A stretch of 64,000 nucleotides of DNA, from contig NZ_QKVL01000021.1 of the NCBI RefSeq assembly GCF_003231275.1, forward strand, positions 42,866 to 106,865. The letters are read 5' to 3'. Source of the stretch: Pseudomonas huaxiensis (GTDB lineage Bacteria > Pseudomonadota > Gammaproteobacteria > Pseudomonadales > Pseudomonadaceae). Positions 36,096-45,345 of the stretch are shown one piece after another; the stretch's first letter is position 1; each line of letters starts with the position of its first letter. Made by a program: the position numbers and the translations under genes. A model generated the notes under the pieces. That model was not told where the DNA came from. It saw only the letters and a program-made list of their open reading frames with translations, and ran no database searches.

Positions 36096-38480
36096 ATGAT
36101 TCGTTTGTGCCGTCTGTGGGTTATCGGCTGTTTTTGCTTGCCCTTGATCGTCTGGGCCGCGCCCGCGCCGACCTCGGTGCAGCTGGACTCGGCGCAACGG
36201 CAGTGGCTTGACCAGCACCGCAGCCTGCGGGTCGGCTTGGTGCTGCAAGCCCCTTTTGCCCAGTTCGATCGGCGTTTGCAGCAACTGTCCGGGGTCAACG
36301 TCGAGCTGATGAACATGCTCGCCCGCAGCCTTGGCCTGGACCTGACCTGGCGCAATTTCTCCGATCAGGCCGAACTCGAACGGGCACTGTCCGGCGGCGA
36401 GGTCGATCTGGCGCCGGGCCTGACCCAGACGCCCGCAGGCCTGCGCCTATGGTTGTTCAGCGATCCGTACATGCGCGTACCGCAGCTGATCGTCGGTCCG
36501 CGTAGCGGTGCGGTGGCGGTGGATCTGGAGAAGATCGGCGACGTCGAGCGGGTCGCCGTGCGCATGCCCAGCGCCGTGGCCGACTACCTGCGCGCCACCT
36601 ATTCCAACCTCAACCTGCAAGGGGTGCCGGGTGAGCGGCAGGCCCTGCAACTGGTGGTCGGCGAGCAGGCGCGCTACGCGGTGGTGGACGAGGCGCAACT
36701 GAGCCGGCTGTCCCGCGAGAGCGAATTCAGCGAACTGGCGGTGGTCGGCGATATTGGTTTCCCGCAATTGCTCCGGGTCGCCTCGCGGCGTGACTGGCCG
36801 CTGCTCGCTGACATCCTCGAGCGTGGCCTGCAGGCGATTCCGGCCAAAGACCTGGAGCAACTTCACTCGCGCTGGTTGCAGCCAAAGTACCCGCGGCTGA
36901 GCGAGTCGCCGGGCTTCTGGCAGAACCTCGCGCTGTTATTCGCCGCGCTGTTTTTCAGCGGGGTGGCCATCATCATCTGGCAACGTCGCCAGCAGCATTT
37001 CCTCGAGCACAGCCTGCTGACCGCACGGGAAGACCTGGCTCAGCGGTTGTCCCGCGAGGAGGAACTGCGCCTCAGCCAGTTCTCCCTCGACCAAAGCACC
37101 GTGGGCATTCTCTGGGTGCACTGGGACAGCCATGTGCGCTATGCCAACCATGCGGTGGAAACGATGCTCGGCTATCAGCCGGGGGCGATGGTCGAGCGGC
37201 CGTTGATCGACTTCGATCCAGAACTGCATATGGATCGGTGGCTGGATTTATGGAAGCGCGCACGGGCCAGCGATGAATCCGCCCAGCGCTTCGAAACCCG
37301 CTGGCTGCGTGCCGATGGCAGTCTGCTGCCGGTGGACATGTCGCTGAGTTTCCTGCGCTTTCGCGATGCCGAGTACCTGGTGGTGTTCCTCACCGACGTG
37401 ACCGAGCGCCGCCGTGCCGAAGCCGCCCAGCGTGAAAGCGAGGCACGGCTCAAGGGCATTGCCGCCAACGTGCCGGGGCTGGTGTTCCGCCTGGAGCGCG
37501 ATCCCGGCATCGACGAATTGGAATTTCCCTACATCAGTGAAGGCAGCGAGGCGCTGGTCGGCTATGCGCCGGCAGAGATCCAGCACCCGGACATGGGCCT
37601 GCGCAGCCTGGTACACAGCGCCGACCGTGCCGACTATCACCGTGTCCAGGATCAGGCGCTGGCCAGCGACAGTGACTGGTCCTGGCAGGGGCGCATCCTC
37701 ACCCGCCAGGGCGAACAGCGCTGGGCAGACATCAAAGCCAGTGCCCGCAAACTCAGCGGTGGCCGGGTGGTCTGGGACGGCATCGTCTGGGATATCACCC
37801 AGAGCAAGCAGGTCGAGCTGGAGCTGGCCCGCTCCCAGGAGCAACTGCGGGAACTGGCCGCGCACCTGGAGAGCGTGCGCGAGGAAGAAAAGGCGCGGAT
37901 TGCCCGGGAAGTCCATGACGAGTTGGGGCAAATGCTCACCGTGCTGAAGCTCGAGACATCAATGTGCGAACTGGCTTACGCCGATCTCGACCCTGGCCTG
38001 ACGGAGCGGTTGGGCAGCATGAAGCGTCTTATTGCCCAACTGTTCCAACTGGTCCGCGATGTGGCCACGGCCTTGCGGCCGCCGATTCTCGATGCGGGCA
38101 TCGCTTCGGCGATCGAATGGCAGGCCCAGCGTTTCGAAGCGCGCACACAGATTCCGTGTCTGGTGCAGGTTCCGGAAAACCTGCCACCGCTCAGCGATGC
38201 CAAGGCCACCAGCCTGTTCCGCGTGTTGCAGGAGGCGCTGACCAATGTCATGCGCCATGCCCAGGCGCATACTGTCGAGATAACACTGCACCTCGACGGT
38301 CCCATGCTGTGTCTGATTATCAGCGACGATGGCCTGGGGTTCGTGCGGGACGACAGCCGTCCCACCTCCTTCGGGCTGGTGGGCATGCGCGAGCGGGTGT
38401 TGATGCTCGGTGGTGACATGCACCTTGAAAGTGAGCCGGGCGAGGGCACCAGCCTGCGCGTGCGCATACCTCTGGATTGA
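36096..38480 (+). CDS. agtS: Sensor histidine kinase with periplasmic solute-binding domain (AgtS-like)
   Basis: The 794-residue inner-membrane sensor has a signal peptide (to about 22), a type-3 solute-binding domain (25-265), a membrane helix (about 273-293), two PAS domains (about 320-450 and 460-580), a HisKA_3 dimerisation domain with phospho-acceptor His607 in IAREVHDELGQ and a HATPase domain (DDGLGFVRDD and GLVGMRER motifs). The position (before the LuxR-type regulator and the ABC importer, near rpe and trpE) matches AgtS, which in P. aeruginosa responds to 5-aminovalerate/GABA. ATG 36096 is preferred to an upstream TTG. The ligand is inferred by synteny. Confidence 0.87.
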   Translation: MIRLCRLWVIGCFCLPLIVWAAPAPTSVQLDSAQRQWLDQHRSLRVGLVLQAPFAQFDRRLQQLSGVNVELMNMLARSLGLDLTWRNFSDQAELERALSGGEVDLAPGLTQTPAGLRLWLFSDPYMRVPQLIVGPRSGAVAVDLEKIGDVERVAVRMPSAVADYLRATYSNLNLQGVPGERQALQLVVGEQARYAVVDEAQLSRLSRESEFSELAVVGDIGFPQLLRVASRRDWPLLADILERGLQAIPAKDLEQLHSRWLQPKYPRLSESPGFWQNLALLFAALFFSGVAIIIWQRRQQHFLEHSLLTAREDLAQRLSREEELRLSQFSLDQSTVGILWVHWDSHVRYANHAVETMLGYQPGAMVERPLIDFDPELHMDRWLDLWKRARASDESAQRFETRWLRADGSLLPVDMSLSFLRFRDAEYLVVFLTDVTERRRAEAAQRESEARLKGIAANVPGLVFRLERDPGIDELEFPYISEGSEALVGYAPAEIQHPDMGLRSLVHSADRADYHRVQDQALASDSDWSWQGRILTRQGEQRWADIKASARKLSGGRVVWDGIVWDITQSKQVELELARSQEQLRELAAHLESVREEEKARIAREVHDELGQMLTVLKLETSMCELAYADLDPGLTERLGSMKRLIAQLFQLVRDVATALRPPILDAGIASAIEWQAQRFEARTQIPCLVQVPENLPPLSDAKATSLFRVLQEALTNVMRHAQAHTVEITLHLDGPMLCLIISDDGLGFVRDDSRPTSFGLVGMRERVLMLGGDMHLESEPGEGTSLRVRIPLD

Positions 38481-38495
38481 GACAGGAGCGAAAAA

Positions 38496-39125
38496 GTGAT
38501 TCGAGTTCTGGTTGCCGAAGACCACACCATCGTGCGCGAGGGCATCAAGCAACTGATCGGCCTGGCCAAGGACATGCAGGTGGTGGGCGAGGCGGGCAAC
38601 GGCGAGCAGTTGCTGGAGACGCTGCGGCACACCGCCTGCGAAGTGGTCTTGCTGGATATCTCCATGCCAGGGGTTAACGGCCTGGAGGCGATCCCGAGGA
38701 TTCGCGCGTTGAGCTCGCCGCCGGCGATCCTGGTGCTGTCGATGCACGACGAAGCGCAGATGGCGGCGCGAGCACTGAAAGTCGGTGCTGCCGGCTATGC
38801 CACCAAGGACAGCGACCCGGCGCTGCTGCTCACTGCCATTCGCCGCGTGGCGGGCGGCGGGCGCTATATCGACCCGGACCTGGCCGACCGCATGGTCTTC
38901 GAAGTCGGCCTCACGGATGCCCGACCGCTGCATTCGCTGTTGTCGGAGCGCGAGTTCTCGGTGTTCGAGCGTTTGGCCCAGGGCGCCAACGTCAACGACA
39001 TCGCCCAGCAACTGGCGCTGAGCAACAAGACCATCAGCACCCACAAGGCGCGGCTGATGCAGAAACTCAACGTGACGTCGCTCGCGGAATTGGTGAAGTA
39101 CGCGATGGAACACAAGTTGCTCTGA
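38496..39125 (+). CDS. agtR: NarL/LuxR-type response regulator (AgtR-like)
   Basis: The 209-residue partner of the sensor has a receiver domain with phospho-acceptor Asp54 (VVLLDISMPG) and the usual acidic pair (VAEDHTIVREG), then a LuxR/NarL helix-turn-helix (LSEREFSVFERLAQGANVND with NKTISTHKARLMQKL) near residues 150-205. It starts 15 bases after the kinase stop. It probably activates the importer genes downstream; a perfect dyad at 39267-39284 is the obvious candidate site. Confidence 0.9.
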   Translation: MIRVLVAEDHTIVREGIKQLIGLAKDMQVVGEAGNGEQLLETLRHTACEVVLLDISMPGVNGLEAIPRIRALSSPPAILVLSMHDEAQMAARALKVGAAGYATKDSDPALLLTAIRRVAGGGRYIDPDLADRMVFEVGLTDARPLHSLLSEREFSVFERLAQGANVNDIAQQLALSNKTISTHKARLMQKLNVTSLAELVKYAMEHKLL

Positions 39126-39158
39126 CTGTTCTGGAAACGACAGGGGGTGGGCAGTTTT

Positions 39159-39240
39159 TCGCGACGGTTCGGCGCTCCGACAAGCTCGCTCCTACAGTAG
39201 GAAGCTGCTCCCGATCCTGTAGGAGCGAGCTTGCTCGCGA
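39159..39240. repeat. REP pair (REPIN-like) between agtR and the agtA-like gene
   Basis: Right unit CCTGTAGGAGCGAGCTTGCT followed by CGCGA (39216-39240); left unit is inverted and decayed (TCGCGACGG... to AAGCTCGCTCCTACAG at 39182-39197). It is the same REP family as the perfect pair at 46951-47016. Its position after agtR may separate its mRNA from that of the transporter genes. Confidence 0.8.
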
Positions 39241-39266
39241 AACCACGTACCTAAAACCGCCATCTT

Positions 39267-39284
39267 TGTAGGGCAATCCCTACA
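39267..39284 (+). promoter_or_regulatory. Perfect dyad TGTAGGG-CAAT-CCCTACA, candidate AgtR site
   Basis: Two 7-base arms with a 4-base spacer lie 108 bases before the agtA start and between the REP pair and the gene. NarL/LuxR-type regulators bind short inverted repeats of this geometry upstream of their targets. The assignment is inference. Confidence 0.45.
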
Positions 39285-39392
39285 GCCACCTTTCCAACCG
39301 GCTGATATCAATCTCTCAGCCCCCCCGATTTGCGCAGCCCCGGCCCTTCTCTACGCTTGGATCACAGCAGTCATCCAATAAAAGGTGCGGGT

Positions 39393-40517
39393 ATGAGTGA
39401 GGTCAATTCGAGCGCTGGAACCGGCGAAGTGCTGGTCAGCTTCCGTGGTGTGCAGAAGAGCTACGACGGCGAATCGCTGATCGTCAAAGACCTCAACCTG
39501 GACATTCGCAAGGGCGAGTTCCTGACCCTGCTCGGCCCGTCCGGTTCGGGCAAGACCACCAGCCTGATGATGCTGGCCGGTTTCGAGACACCGACCGCTG
39601 GCGAGATCCAGTTGGCCGGCCGTTCGATCAACAACGTGCCGCCGCATAAACGCGACATCGGCATGGTCTTCCAGAATTACGCGCTGTTCCCGCACATGAC
39701 CGTGGCCGAGAACCTGGCGTTCCCGCTCAGCGTGCGCAACCTGAGCAAGACCGACGTCAGCGAGCGGGTCAAGCGCGTGCTGAACATGGTCCAGCTCGAT
39801 GCTTTCGCCCAGCGCTATCCGGGCCAGCTTTCCGGTGGTCAGCAGCAGCGTGTGGCCCTGGCCCGGGCGCTGGTATTCGAGCCGCAACTGGTGCTGATGG
39901 ACGAACCTCTCGGCGCGCTGGACAAGCAACTGCGTGAACACATGCAGATGGAAATCAAACACCTGCACCAACGCCTGGGCGTGACCGTGGTCTACGTGAC
40001 CCACGACCAGGGCGAAGCGCTGACCATGTCCGACCGCGTGGCGGTATTCCACCAGGGCGAGATCCAGCAGATCGCCGATCCGCGCACCCTCTACGAAGAG
40101 CCGAAGAACACCTTCGTCGCCAACTTCATCGGCGAGAACAACCGCATCAACGGGCGCTTGCTCAGCCGCGACGGCGACCGCTGCCTGGTGTCCCTGGCCC
40201 GCGGCGAGAAGGTCGAGGCGCTGGCGGTCAACGTCGGTGAGCCGGGCGAGCCGGTGACCCTGTCGGTGCGTCCGGAGCGCGTGCGTCTGAACGGTCACAG
40301 CGAAAGCTGCGTCAACCGTTTCTCTGGTCGGGTGGCCGAATTCATCTACCTGGGCGACCACGTGCGGGTACGCCTGGAAGTTTGCGGCAAGGCCGATTTC
40401 TTCGTGAAGCAGCCTATCGCCGAACTCGACCCGGCCCTGGCCGTGGGCGACGTGGTACCACTGGGCTGGGCGGTTGAGCATGGACGTGCGCTCGATCCGC
40501 TCCTGGAAGCCCAATGA
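39393..40517 (+). CDS. agtA: ABC transporter ATP-binding protein, polyamine/GABA type (AgtA-like)
   Basis: This 374-residue PotA-like ATPase drives the importer. Motifs: Walker A GPSGSGKT at 48-55, Q-loop (VFQNYALFPHMTV), signature LSGGQQQRVALARAL, Walker B LVLMDEPLGALD and the switch His in VTHDQGEA. A TOBE domain occupies the C-terminal third. ATG 39393 has AAAGGTG upstream; an earlier frame start adds 21 residues absent from homologues. It is the first of four importer genes. In P. aeruginosa this operon (agtABCD) imports 4-aminobutyrate and 5-aminovalerate; the symbol is given by synteny. Confidence 0.85.
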   Translation: MSEVNSSAGTGEVLVSFRGVQKSYDGESLIVKDLNLDIRKGEFLTLLGPSGSGKTTSLMMLAGFETPTAGEIQLAGRSINNVPPHKRDIGMVFQNYALFPHMTVAENLAFPLSVRNLSKTDVSERVKRVLNMVQLDAFAQRYPGQLSGGQQQRVALARALVFEPQLVLMDEPLGALDKQLREHMQMEIKHLHQRLGVTVVYVTHDQGEALTMSDRVAVFHQGEIQQIADPRTLYEEPKNTFVANFIGENNRINGRLLSRDGDRCLVSLARGEKVEALAVNVGEPGEPVTLSVRPERVRLNGHSESCVNRFSGRVAEFIYLGDHVRVRLEVCGKADFFVKQPIAELDPALAVGDVVPLGWAVEHGRALDPLLEAQ

Positions 40518-40557
40518 GGTTTGCGATACCAACCCCTGCAACGTGGAGAAAATAAGA

Positions 40558-41592
40558 ATGCTCAAGCACTTGAAGTTGACCGCACTGACTCTGGGACTGT
40601 TCGCTGCGACCCAGGCGATGGCGGCAAGCGATCTGACCGTGATTTCCTTCGGTGGCGCCAACAAGGCAGCCCAGGTCAAGGCGTTCTACGAGCCGTGGGA
40701 AAAGGCGGGCAACGGCAAGATCGTCGCGGGTGAATACAACGGTGAGATGGCCAAGGTCAAAGCCATGGTCGACACCAAAAGCGTGTCCTGGAACCTGGTG
40801 GAAGTCGAGTCGCCGGAACTGGCTCGCGGCTGTGACGAAGGCATGTTCGAAGAGCTGGATCCTGCGCTGTTCGGCGATGAGTCCGACTACGTTCCCGGCG
40901 CTATCCAGCCGTGCGGCGTAGGTTTCTTCGTCTGGTCCACGGTCATGGCCTACAACGCCGACAAACTGAAGACCGCGCCAACCAGTTGGAAAGACTTCTG
41001 GGACACCAAGAACTTCCCGGGCAAGCGCGGCCTGCGCAAGGGCGCCAAGTACACCCTGGAATTCGCCCTGATGGCCGACGGCGTTGCGCCGAAGGACGTC
41101 TACAAGGTGCTCGGCACCAAGGAAGGCCAGGACCGCGCCTTCAAGAAACTCGACGAGCTGAAACCGAGCATCCAGTGGTGGGAAGCCGGCGCCCAGCCGC
41201 CGCAGTACCTGGCCTCGGGTGACGTGGTGATGAGCTCGGCCTACAACGGCCGGATCGCTGCAGTACAGAAAGAAAGCAACCTGAAAGTGGTGTGGAACGG
41301 CGGCATCTACGACTTCGACGCCTGGGCCATTCCGAAGGGCGCGAAAAACGCCGAAGAGGCGAAGAAGTTCATCGCCTACTCGGTCAAGCCTGAGCAGCAG
41401 AAGATCTACTCGGAAAACATCGCCTACGGTCCGGCCAACTCCAAGGCGGTCGCGCTGCTGTCCGACGAGATCAAGAAAGACATGCCGACCACCCCGGAAA
41501 ACATCGCCAACCAGGTGCAGATCGACGTGGCGTTCTGGGCTGACAACAGCGAACAGTTGGAGCAACGCTTCAACGCCTGGGCGGCCAAGTAA
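40558..41592 (+). CDS. agtB: ABC transporter periplasmic solute-binding protein (AgtB-like)
   Basis: The 344-residue precursor has a signal peptide MLKHLKLTALTLGLFAATQA cut after MAA. The mature part (SDLTVISFGGANKAAQVKAF) has the PotD/spermidine-binding family fold, with a hinge and aromatic/acidic binding-site residues such as WNLVEVESPEL and FFVWSTVMAYN. It is the second gene of the importer and feeds the two permeases. The ligand, most likely GABA/5-aminovalerate or a polyamine, cannot be read from sequence. Confidence 0.85.
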   Translation: MLKHLKLTALTLGLFAATQAMAASDLTVISFGGANKAAQVKAFYEPWEKAGNGKIVAGEYNGEMAKVKAMVDTKSVSWNLVEVESPELARGCDEGMFEELDPALFGDESDYVPGAIQPCGVGFFVWSTVMAYNADKLKTAPTSWKDFWDTKNFPGKRGLRKGAKYTLEFALMADGVAPKDVYKVLGTKEGQDRAFKKLDELKPSIQWWEAGAQPPQYLASGDVVMSSAYNGRIAAVQKESNLKVVWNGGIYDFDAWAIPKGAKNAEEAKKFIAYSVKPEQQKIYSENIAYGPANSKAVALLSDEIKKDMPTTPENIANQVQIDVAFWADNSEQLEQRFNAWAAK

Positions 41593-41659
41593 GCCGTGCT
41601 GACAGGGCGCCGGTGCTGACACCGGCGCCCCCTGTTTCCAAGATTTTCCGGAGTTCGCT

Positions 41660-42907
41660 ATGGCCATCGCAGTGCCCCTCAAAGAAGGCGCAGGTTCCAA
41701 CCTCAAGCAGCGTCTGGCGCGTGCCGAGCGGGTCAACCGCTGGAAGGCGCAGGCGCTGATCGCGCCCCTGGCGCTGTTTCTGTTGCTGGTGTTTCTCGTG
41801 CCGATCGCCGCGCTGCTGTACAAGAGCGTCGGCAACCCCGAGGTCGTCAGTGGCCTGCCGCGCACCGTGGTCGCTGTGGCCGAGTGGGATGGCAAGAGCC
41901 TGCCGGGCGAGCCCGTGTACAAGGCGCTGAGCGAAGACCTCGCCGAATCGCGCAAGAACCAGACCCTGGGCGACCTGTCCAAGCGTCTGAACATGGAACT
42001 GGCCGGCTACCGCAGCCTCCTGGCGAAAACCGCCCGGGCCCTGCCATTCAAGACCGAACCGGCTTCCTATAAAGATGCCATGCAAGAGCTGGACGAGCGC
42101 TGGGGCGACCCCGCCTACTGGCAGGCTATCCGCCGCAACACCAGCAGCGTGACCCCGTTCTACCTGCTGGCGGCCGTCGACCATCGCATCGACGACCTGG
42201 GCGAACTGGCCCCGGCCACCCCGGACCAGGCCATTTACCTGGATATCTTCACCCGTACCCTGTGGATGGGCTTCGTCATCACCGCCATCTGCCTGGTGCT
42301 GGCTTACCCACTGGCGTACTTGCTGGCCAACCTGCCGACCCGGCAGAGCAACCTGCTGATGATTCTCGTGCTGTTGCCGTTCTGGACGTCGATTCTGGTG
42401 CGGGTTGCCGCGTGGATCGTGCTGCTGCAATCGGGCGGACTGATCAACAGCGCGTTGATGGCACTGGGGATCATCGACAAGCCGCTGGAACTGGTGTTCA
42501 ACCGCACCGGCGTGTACATCTCGATGGTGCACATCCTGCTGCCGTTCATGATCCTGCCGATCTACAGCGTGATGAAAGGCATCTCGCCGACCTACATGCG
42601 GGCCGCGATTTCGCTGGGTTGCCATCCGTTCACCAGCTTCTGGCGGGTGTACTTCCCGCAGACCTACGCCGGTGTCGGCGCCGGTTGCCTGCTGGTGTTC
42701 ATCATGGCCATTGGTTACTACATCACCCCGGCATTGCTGGGCAGCCCGAACGACCAGATGGTCAGCTACTTCGTGGCGTTCTACACCAACACCAGCATCA
42801 ACTGGGGCATGGCGACCGCGCTGGGCGGCCTGCTGTTGTTGGCCACTGTGCTGCTGTACCTGATCTATAGCTGGCTGGTCGGCTCCAGCCGCCTGCGTCT
42901 GAGCTGA
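41660..42907 (+). CDS. agtC: ABC transporter permease (AgtC-like) with large periplasmic insert
   Basis: This PotB-type inner-membrane permease has a first helix at about 35-57 (IAPLALFLLLVFLVPIAALL), then about 135 mostly hydrophilic residues before the next helices (from about 197). The rest holds five or six helices and the EAA-type loop (ISLGCHPFTSFWRVYFPQT) that contacts the ATPase. The hydrophilic insert makes it longer (415 aa) than E. coli PotB (about 285). It starts 67 bases after agtB and ends just before agtD. Confidence 0.88.
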   Translation: MAIAVPLKEGAGSNLKQRLARAERVNRWKAQALIAPLALFLLLVFLVPIAALLYKSVGNPEVVSGLPRTVVAVAEWDGKSLPGEPVYKALSEDLAESRKNQTLGDLSKRLNMELAGYRSLLAKTARALPFKTEPASYKDAMQELDERWGDPAYWQAIRRNTSSVTPFYLLAAVDHRIDDLGELAPATPDQAIYLDIFTRTLWMGFVITAICLVLAYPLAYLLANLPTRQSNLLMILVLLPFWTSILVRVAAWIVLLQSGGLINSALMALGIIDKPLELVFNRTGVYISMVHILLPFMILPIYSVMKGISPTYMRAAISLGCHPFTSFWRVYFPQTYAGVGAGCLLVFIMAIGYYITPALLGSPNDQMVSYFVAFYTNTSINWGMATALGGLLLLATVLLYLIYSWLVGSSRLRLS

Positions 42908-42918
42908 GGAGCGAATTC

Positions 42919-43746
42919 ATGCTGAGCCCCTACATGTCGCCCGTCGAGCGGGTCTGGTTCTACAGTTTGCGCATTCTCTGCGGCCTGATCCTGCTGTTCC
43001 TGGTGTTGCCGGTGCTGGTGATCATCCCGCTGTCGTTCAACTCCGGCAGCTTCCTGGTCTATCCGCTGCAAGGCTTCTCGCTGCAGTGGTACCACAACTT
43101 CTTCGCCTCGGATGAGTGGATGCGGGCGTTGACCAACAGCATCATCGTCGCCCCGGCGGCCACCGCCCTGGCGATGGTCTTCGGCACCCTGGCCTCGATC
43201 GGCCTGACCCGCGGGGACTTTCCCGGCAAGTCGCTGATCATGGCCCTGGTGATTTCGCCGATGGTGGTACCGGTGGTGATCATCGGTGTGGCCAGCTATC
43301 TGTTCTTCGCGCCGCTGGGGCTGGGCAACAGCTTCATTTCGCTGATTCTGGTGCACGCGGTGCTGGGTGTGCCGTTCGTCATCATCACCGTGTCGGCGAC
43401 CCTGCAGGGCTTCAACCACAACCTAGTGCGGGCCGCGGCGAGCCTGGGCGCTTCGCCGGTGACCGCGTTCCGCCGGGTGACCCTGCCGCTGATCGCACCG
43501 GGGGTGATTTCGGGGGCCCTGTTCGCCTTCGCCACCTCGTTCGATGAAGTGGTGGTGACCCTGTTCCTCGCAGGTCCCGAGCAGGCCACCCTGCCACGGC
43601 AGATGTTCAGCGGTATCCGTGAGAACCTCAGCCCGACCATCGCCGCTGCAGCGACCCTGCTGATTGCTTTCTCGGTCGTTCTGCTGCTGACCCTGGAATG
43701 GCTCCGCGGTCGTAGTGAGAAAATGCGTACGCAACAACCGGAATGA
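42919..43746 (+). CDS. agtD: ABC transporter permease (AgtD-like)
   Basis: This 275-residue PotC-type permease has six helices and the EAA loop (RAAASLGASPVTAFRRVTLP). It forms the heterodimeric channel with AgtC. It starts 11 bases after the agtC stop with GAGGAGCG as ribosome-binding site. A REP pair follows it before rpe. Confidence 0.88.
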   Translation: MLSPYMSPVERVWFYSLRILCGLILLFLVLPVLVIIPLSFNSGSFLVYPLQGFSLQWYHNFFASDEWMRALTNSIIVAPAATALAMVFGTLASIGLTRGDFPGKSLIMALVISPMVVPVVIIGVASYLFFAPLGLGNSFISLILVHAVLGVPFVIITVSATLQGFNHNLVRAAASLGASPVTAFRRVTLPLIAPGVISGALFAFATSFDEVVVTLFLAGPEQATLPRQMFSGIRENLSPTIAAAATLLIAFSVVLLLTLEWLRGRSEKMRTQQPE

Positions 43747-43762
43747 TCCTGACTGATTGACC

Positions 43763-43835
43763 CCCTGTGGGAGCTGGCTTGCCAGCGATGGCGTATTGAG
43801 CCGGCCTCATCGCCGGCAAGCCGGCTCCCACAGGG
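43763..43835. repeat. REPIN: inverted REP pair, GTGGGAGC family, after agtD
   Basis: CCCTGTGGGAGCTGGCTTGC (plus CAGCGATGG) at 43763-43791 and its inverse ending GCTCCCACAGGG at 43808-43835 differ at two positions over 28 bases. The loop is 16 bases. It is a different REP family from those at 39159 and 46951 and marks the end of the transporter operon. Confidence 0.85.
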
Positions 43836-43901
43836 TCACGCCGCTTTTGACGATGCCTGATGTACAATGCGCGCCACCGTGAAATTGCCTACAGGTGCGC
43901 C

Positions 43902-44576
43902 ATGCAGCCCTTCGCTATTGCCCCCTCGATTCTTTCCGCCGACTTCGCCCGCCTGGGCGAGGAAGTCGATAACGTGCTGGCCTCCGGCGCCGACATCGTT
44001 CACTTCGACGTCATGGACAACCACTACGTGCCCAACCTGACCATCGGCCCGATGGTCTGCTCAGCGCTGCGCAAGCACGGCGTGACCGCGCCGATCGACG
44101 TGCACCTGATGGTCAGCCCGGTCGACCGCATTATCGGCGACTTCATCGAGGCTGGCGCCACCTACATCACCTTCCATCCGGATGCCACCCTGCACGTCGA
44201 TCGCTCGCTGCAACTGATCCGCGACGGCGGTTGCAAGGCCGGCCTGGTGTTCAACCCGGCTGCTGGTCTGGAAGCGCTGAAGTACGTGATGGACAAGGTC
44301 GACATGATCCTGCTGATGAGCGTCAACCCAGGCTTTGGCGGCCAGAAGTTCATCCCCGGCACCCTCGACAAGCTGCGTGAAGCCCGCGCGCTGATCGACG
44401 CCAGCGGTCGCGACATCCGTCTGGAGATCGACGGCGGCGTGAACGTCAACAACATCCGCGAAATCGCCGCCGCTGGCGCCGACACCTTCGTTGCGGGCTC
44501 GGCGATCTTCAACACGCCGAACTACAAGGAAGTCATCGACAAGATGCGCGCCGAACTGGCTCAGGCCCGCCCATGA
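43902..44576 (+). CDS. rpe: Ribulose-phosphate 3-epimerase
   Basis: Rpe interconverts ribulose-5-phosphate and xylulose-5-phosphate. The 224-residue TIM barrel shows IAPSILSADF, the HFDVMDNHYVPNLTIGP metal-site strand, DVHLMV, SVNPGFGGQKF and the phosphate-binding GADTFVAGSAIF. ATG 43902 has AGGTG upstream; a start 14 codons earlier is not conserved. The stop overlaps the gph start (ATGA). Confidence 0.97.
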   Translation: MQPFAIAPSILSADFARLGEEVDNVLASGADIVHFDVMDNHYVPNLTIGPMVCSALRKHGVTAPIDVHLMVSPVDRIIGDFIEAGATYITFHPDATLHVDRSLQLIRDGGCKAGLVFNPAAGLEALKYVMDKVDMILLMSVNPGFGGQKFIPGTLDKLREARALIDASGRDIRLEIDGGVNVNNIREIAAAGADTFVAGSAIFNTPNYKEVIDKMRAELAQARP

Positions 44577-45280
44577 GCGGTTTCGAGCAGCTGTTCCCCG
44601 GGAGTCTGCCCAGGCTGGTGATGTTCGATCTGGACGGCACCCTTATCGACTCCGTCCCGGACCTGGCGGTGGCGGTCGATCGCATGCTGCTCGAAATGAA
44701 TCGCGCGCCGGCCGGCATCGACGCGGTGCGCGAGTGGGTTGGCAATGGTGCTCCGGTGCTGGTGCGCCGGGCGCTGGCCGGTGGCATCGACCATAGCGCG
44801 GTGAGTGACGACGAGGCTGAGCGCGGTCTGGAAATCTTCATGGAAGCCTATGCCGAGAGCCACGATCTGACGGTGACCTACCCCGGGGTGCACGACACCC
44901 TCAAGTGGCTGCACCAGCAGAAAGTGGAAATGGCGCTGATCACCAACAAGCCTGAACGCTTCGTCGGCCCGCTGCTGGACCAGATGCAGATCGGTCGCTA
45001 TTTCCGCTGGATCATCGGCGGGGACACGCTGCCGCAGAAGAAGCCGGACCCGGCGGCCTTGCTGTTTGTCATGCAGATGGCTGGCGTGCAGGCGCACGAC
45101 GCCCTGTTCGTCGGCGACTCGCGCAGTGACGTGCAGGCGGCGAAGGCCGCGGGTGTGCAGTGCGTCGGCCTGACCTACGGCTACAACCATGGCCGGCCGA
45201 TCAGCGACGAATCGCCCGCCCTGGTGATCGACGATTTGCGCGCCTTGCTCCCGGTTGCTTCGGTGCAGCCACTGAGCTAA
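44573..45280 (+). CDS. gph: Phosphoglycolate phosphatase Gph (short C-terminus)
   Basis: Gph hydrolyses 2-phosphoglycolate made during DNA repair or oxygen damage. The HAD motifs are FDLDGTLIDSVPD (Asp19/Asp21), the Thr in ALITNKPERF, and the metal motif FVGDSRSDVQAAKAAG. The length is 235 aa. In P. aeruginosa the protein runs about 37 residues further and its tail coincides with the trpE leader peptide. Here it stops at 45280 and the homologous tail lies in another frame (45325-45390). It is coupled to rpe upstream. Confidence 0.93.
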   Translation: MSGFEQLFPGSLPRLVMFDLDGTLIDSVPDLAVAVDRMLLEMNRAPAGIDAVREWVGNGAPVLVRRALAGGIDHSAVSDDEAERGLEIFMEAYAESHDLTVTYPGVHDTLKWLHQQKVEMALITNKPERFVGPLLDQMQIGRYFRWIIGGDTLPQKKPDPAALLFVMQMAGVQAHDALFVGDSRSDVQAAKAAGVQCVGLTYGYNHGRPISDESPALVIDDLRALLPVASVQPLS

Positions 45281-45345
45281 CGTTGGCGGACCTCAATTCC
45301 CCCCTTGGTAGAGATTCCATCGTGGTAGCACCTGGCAAACTCTGG

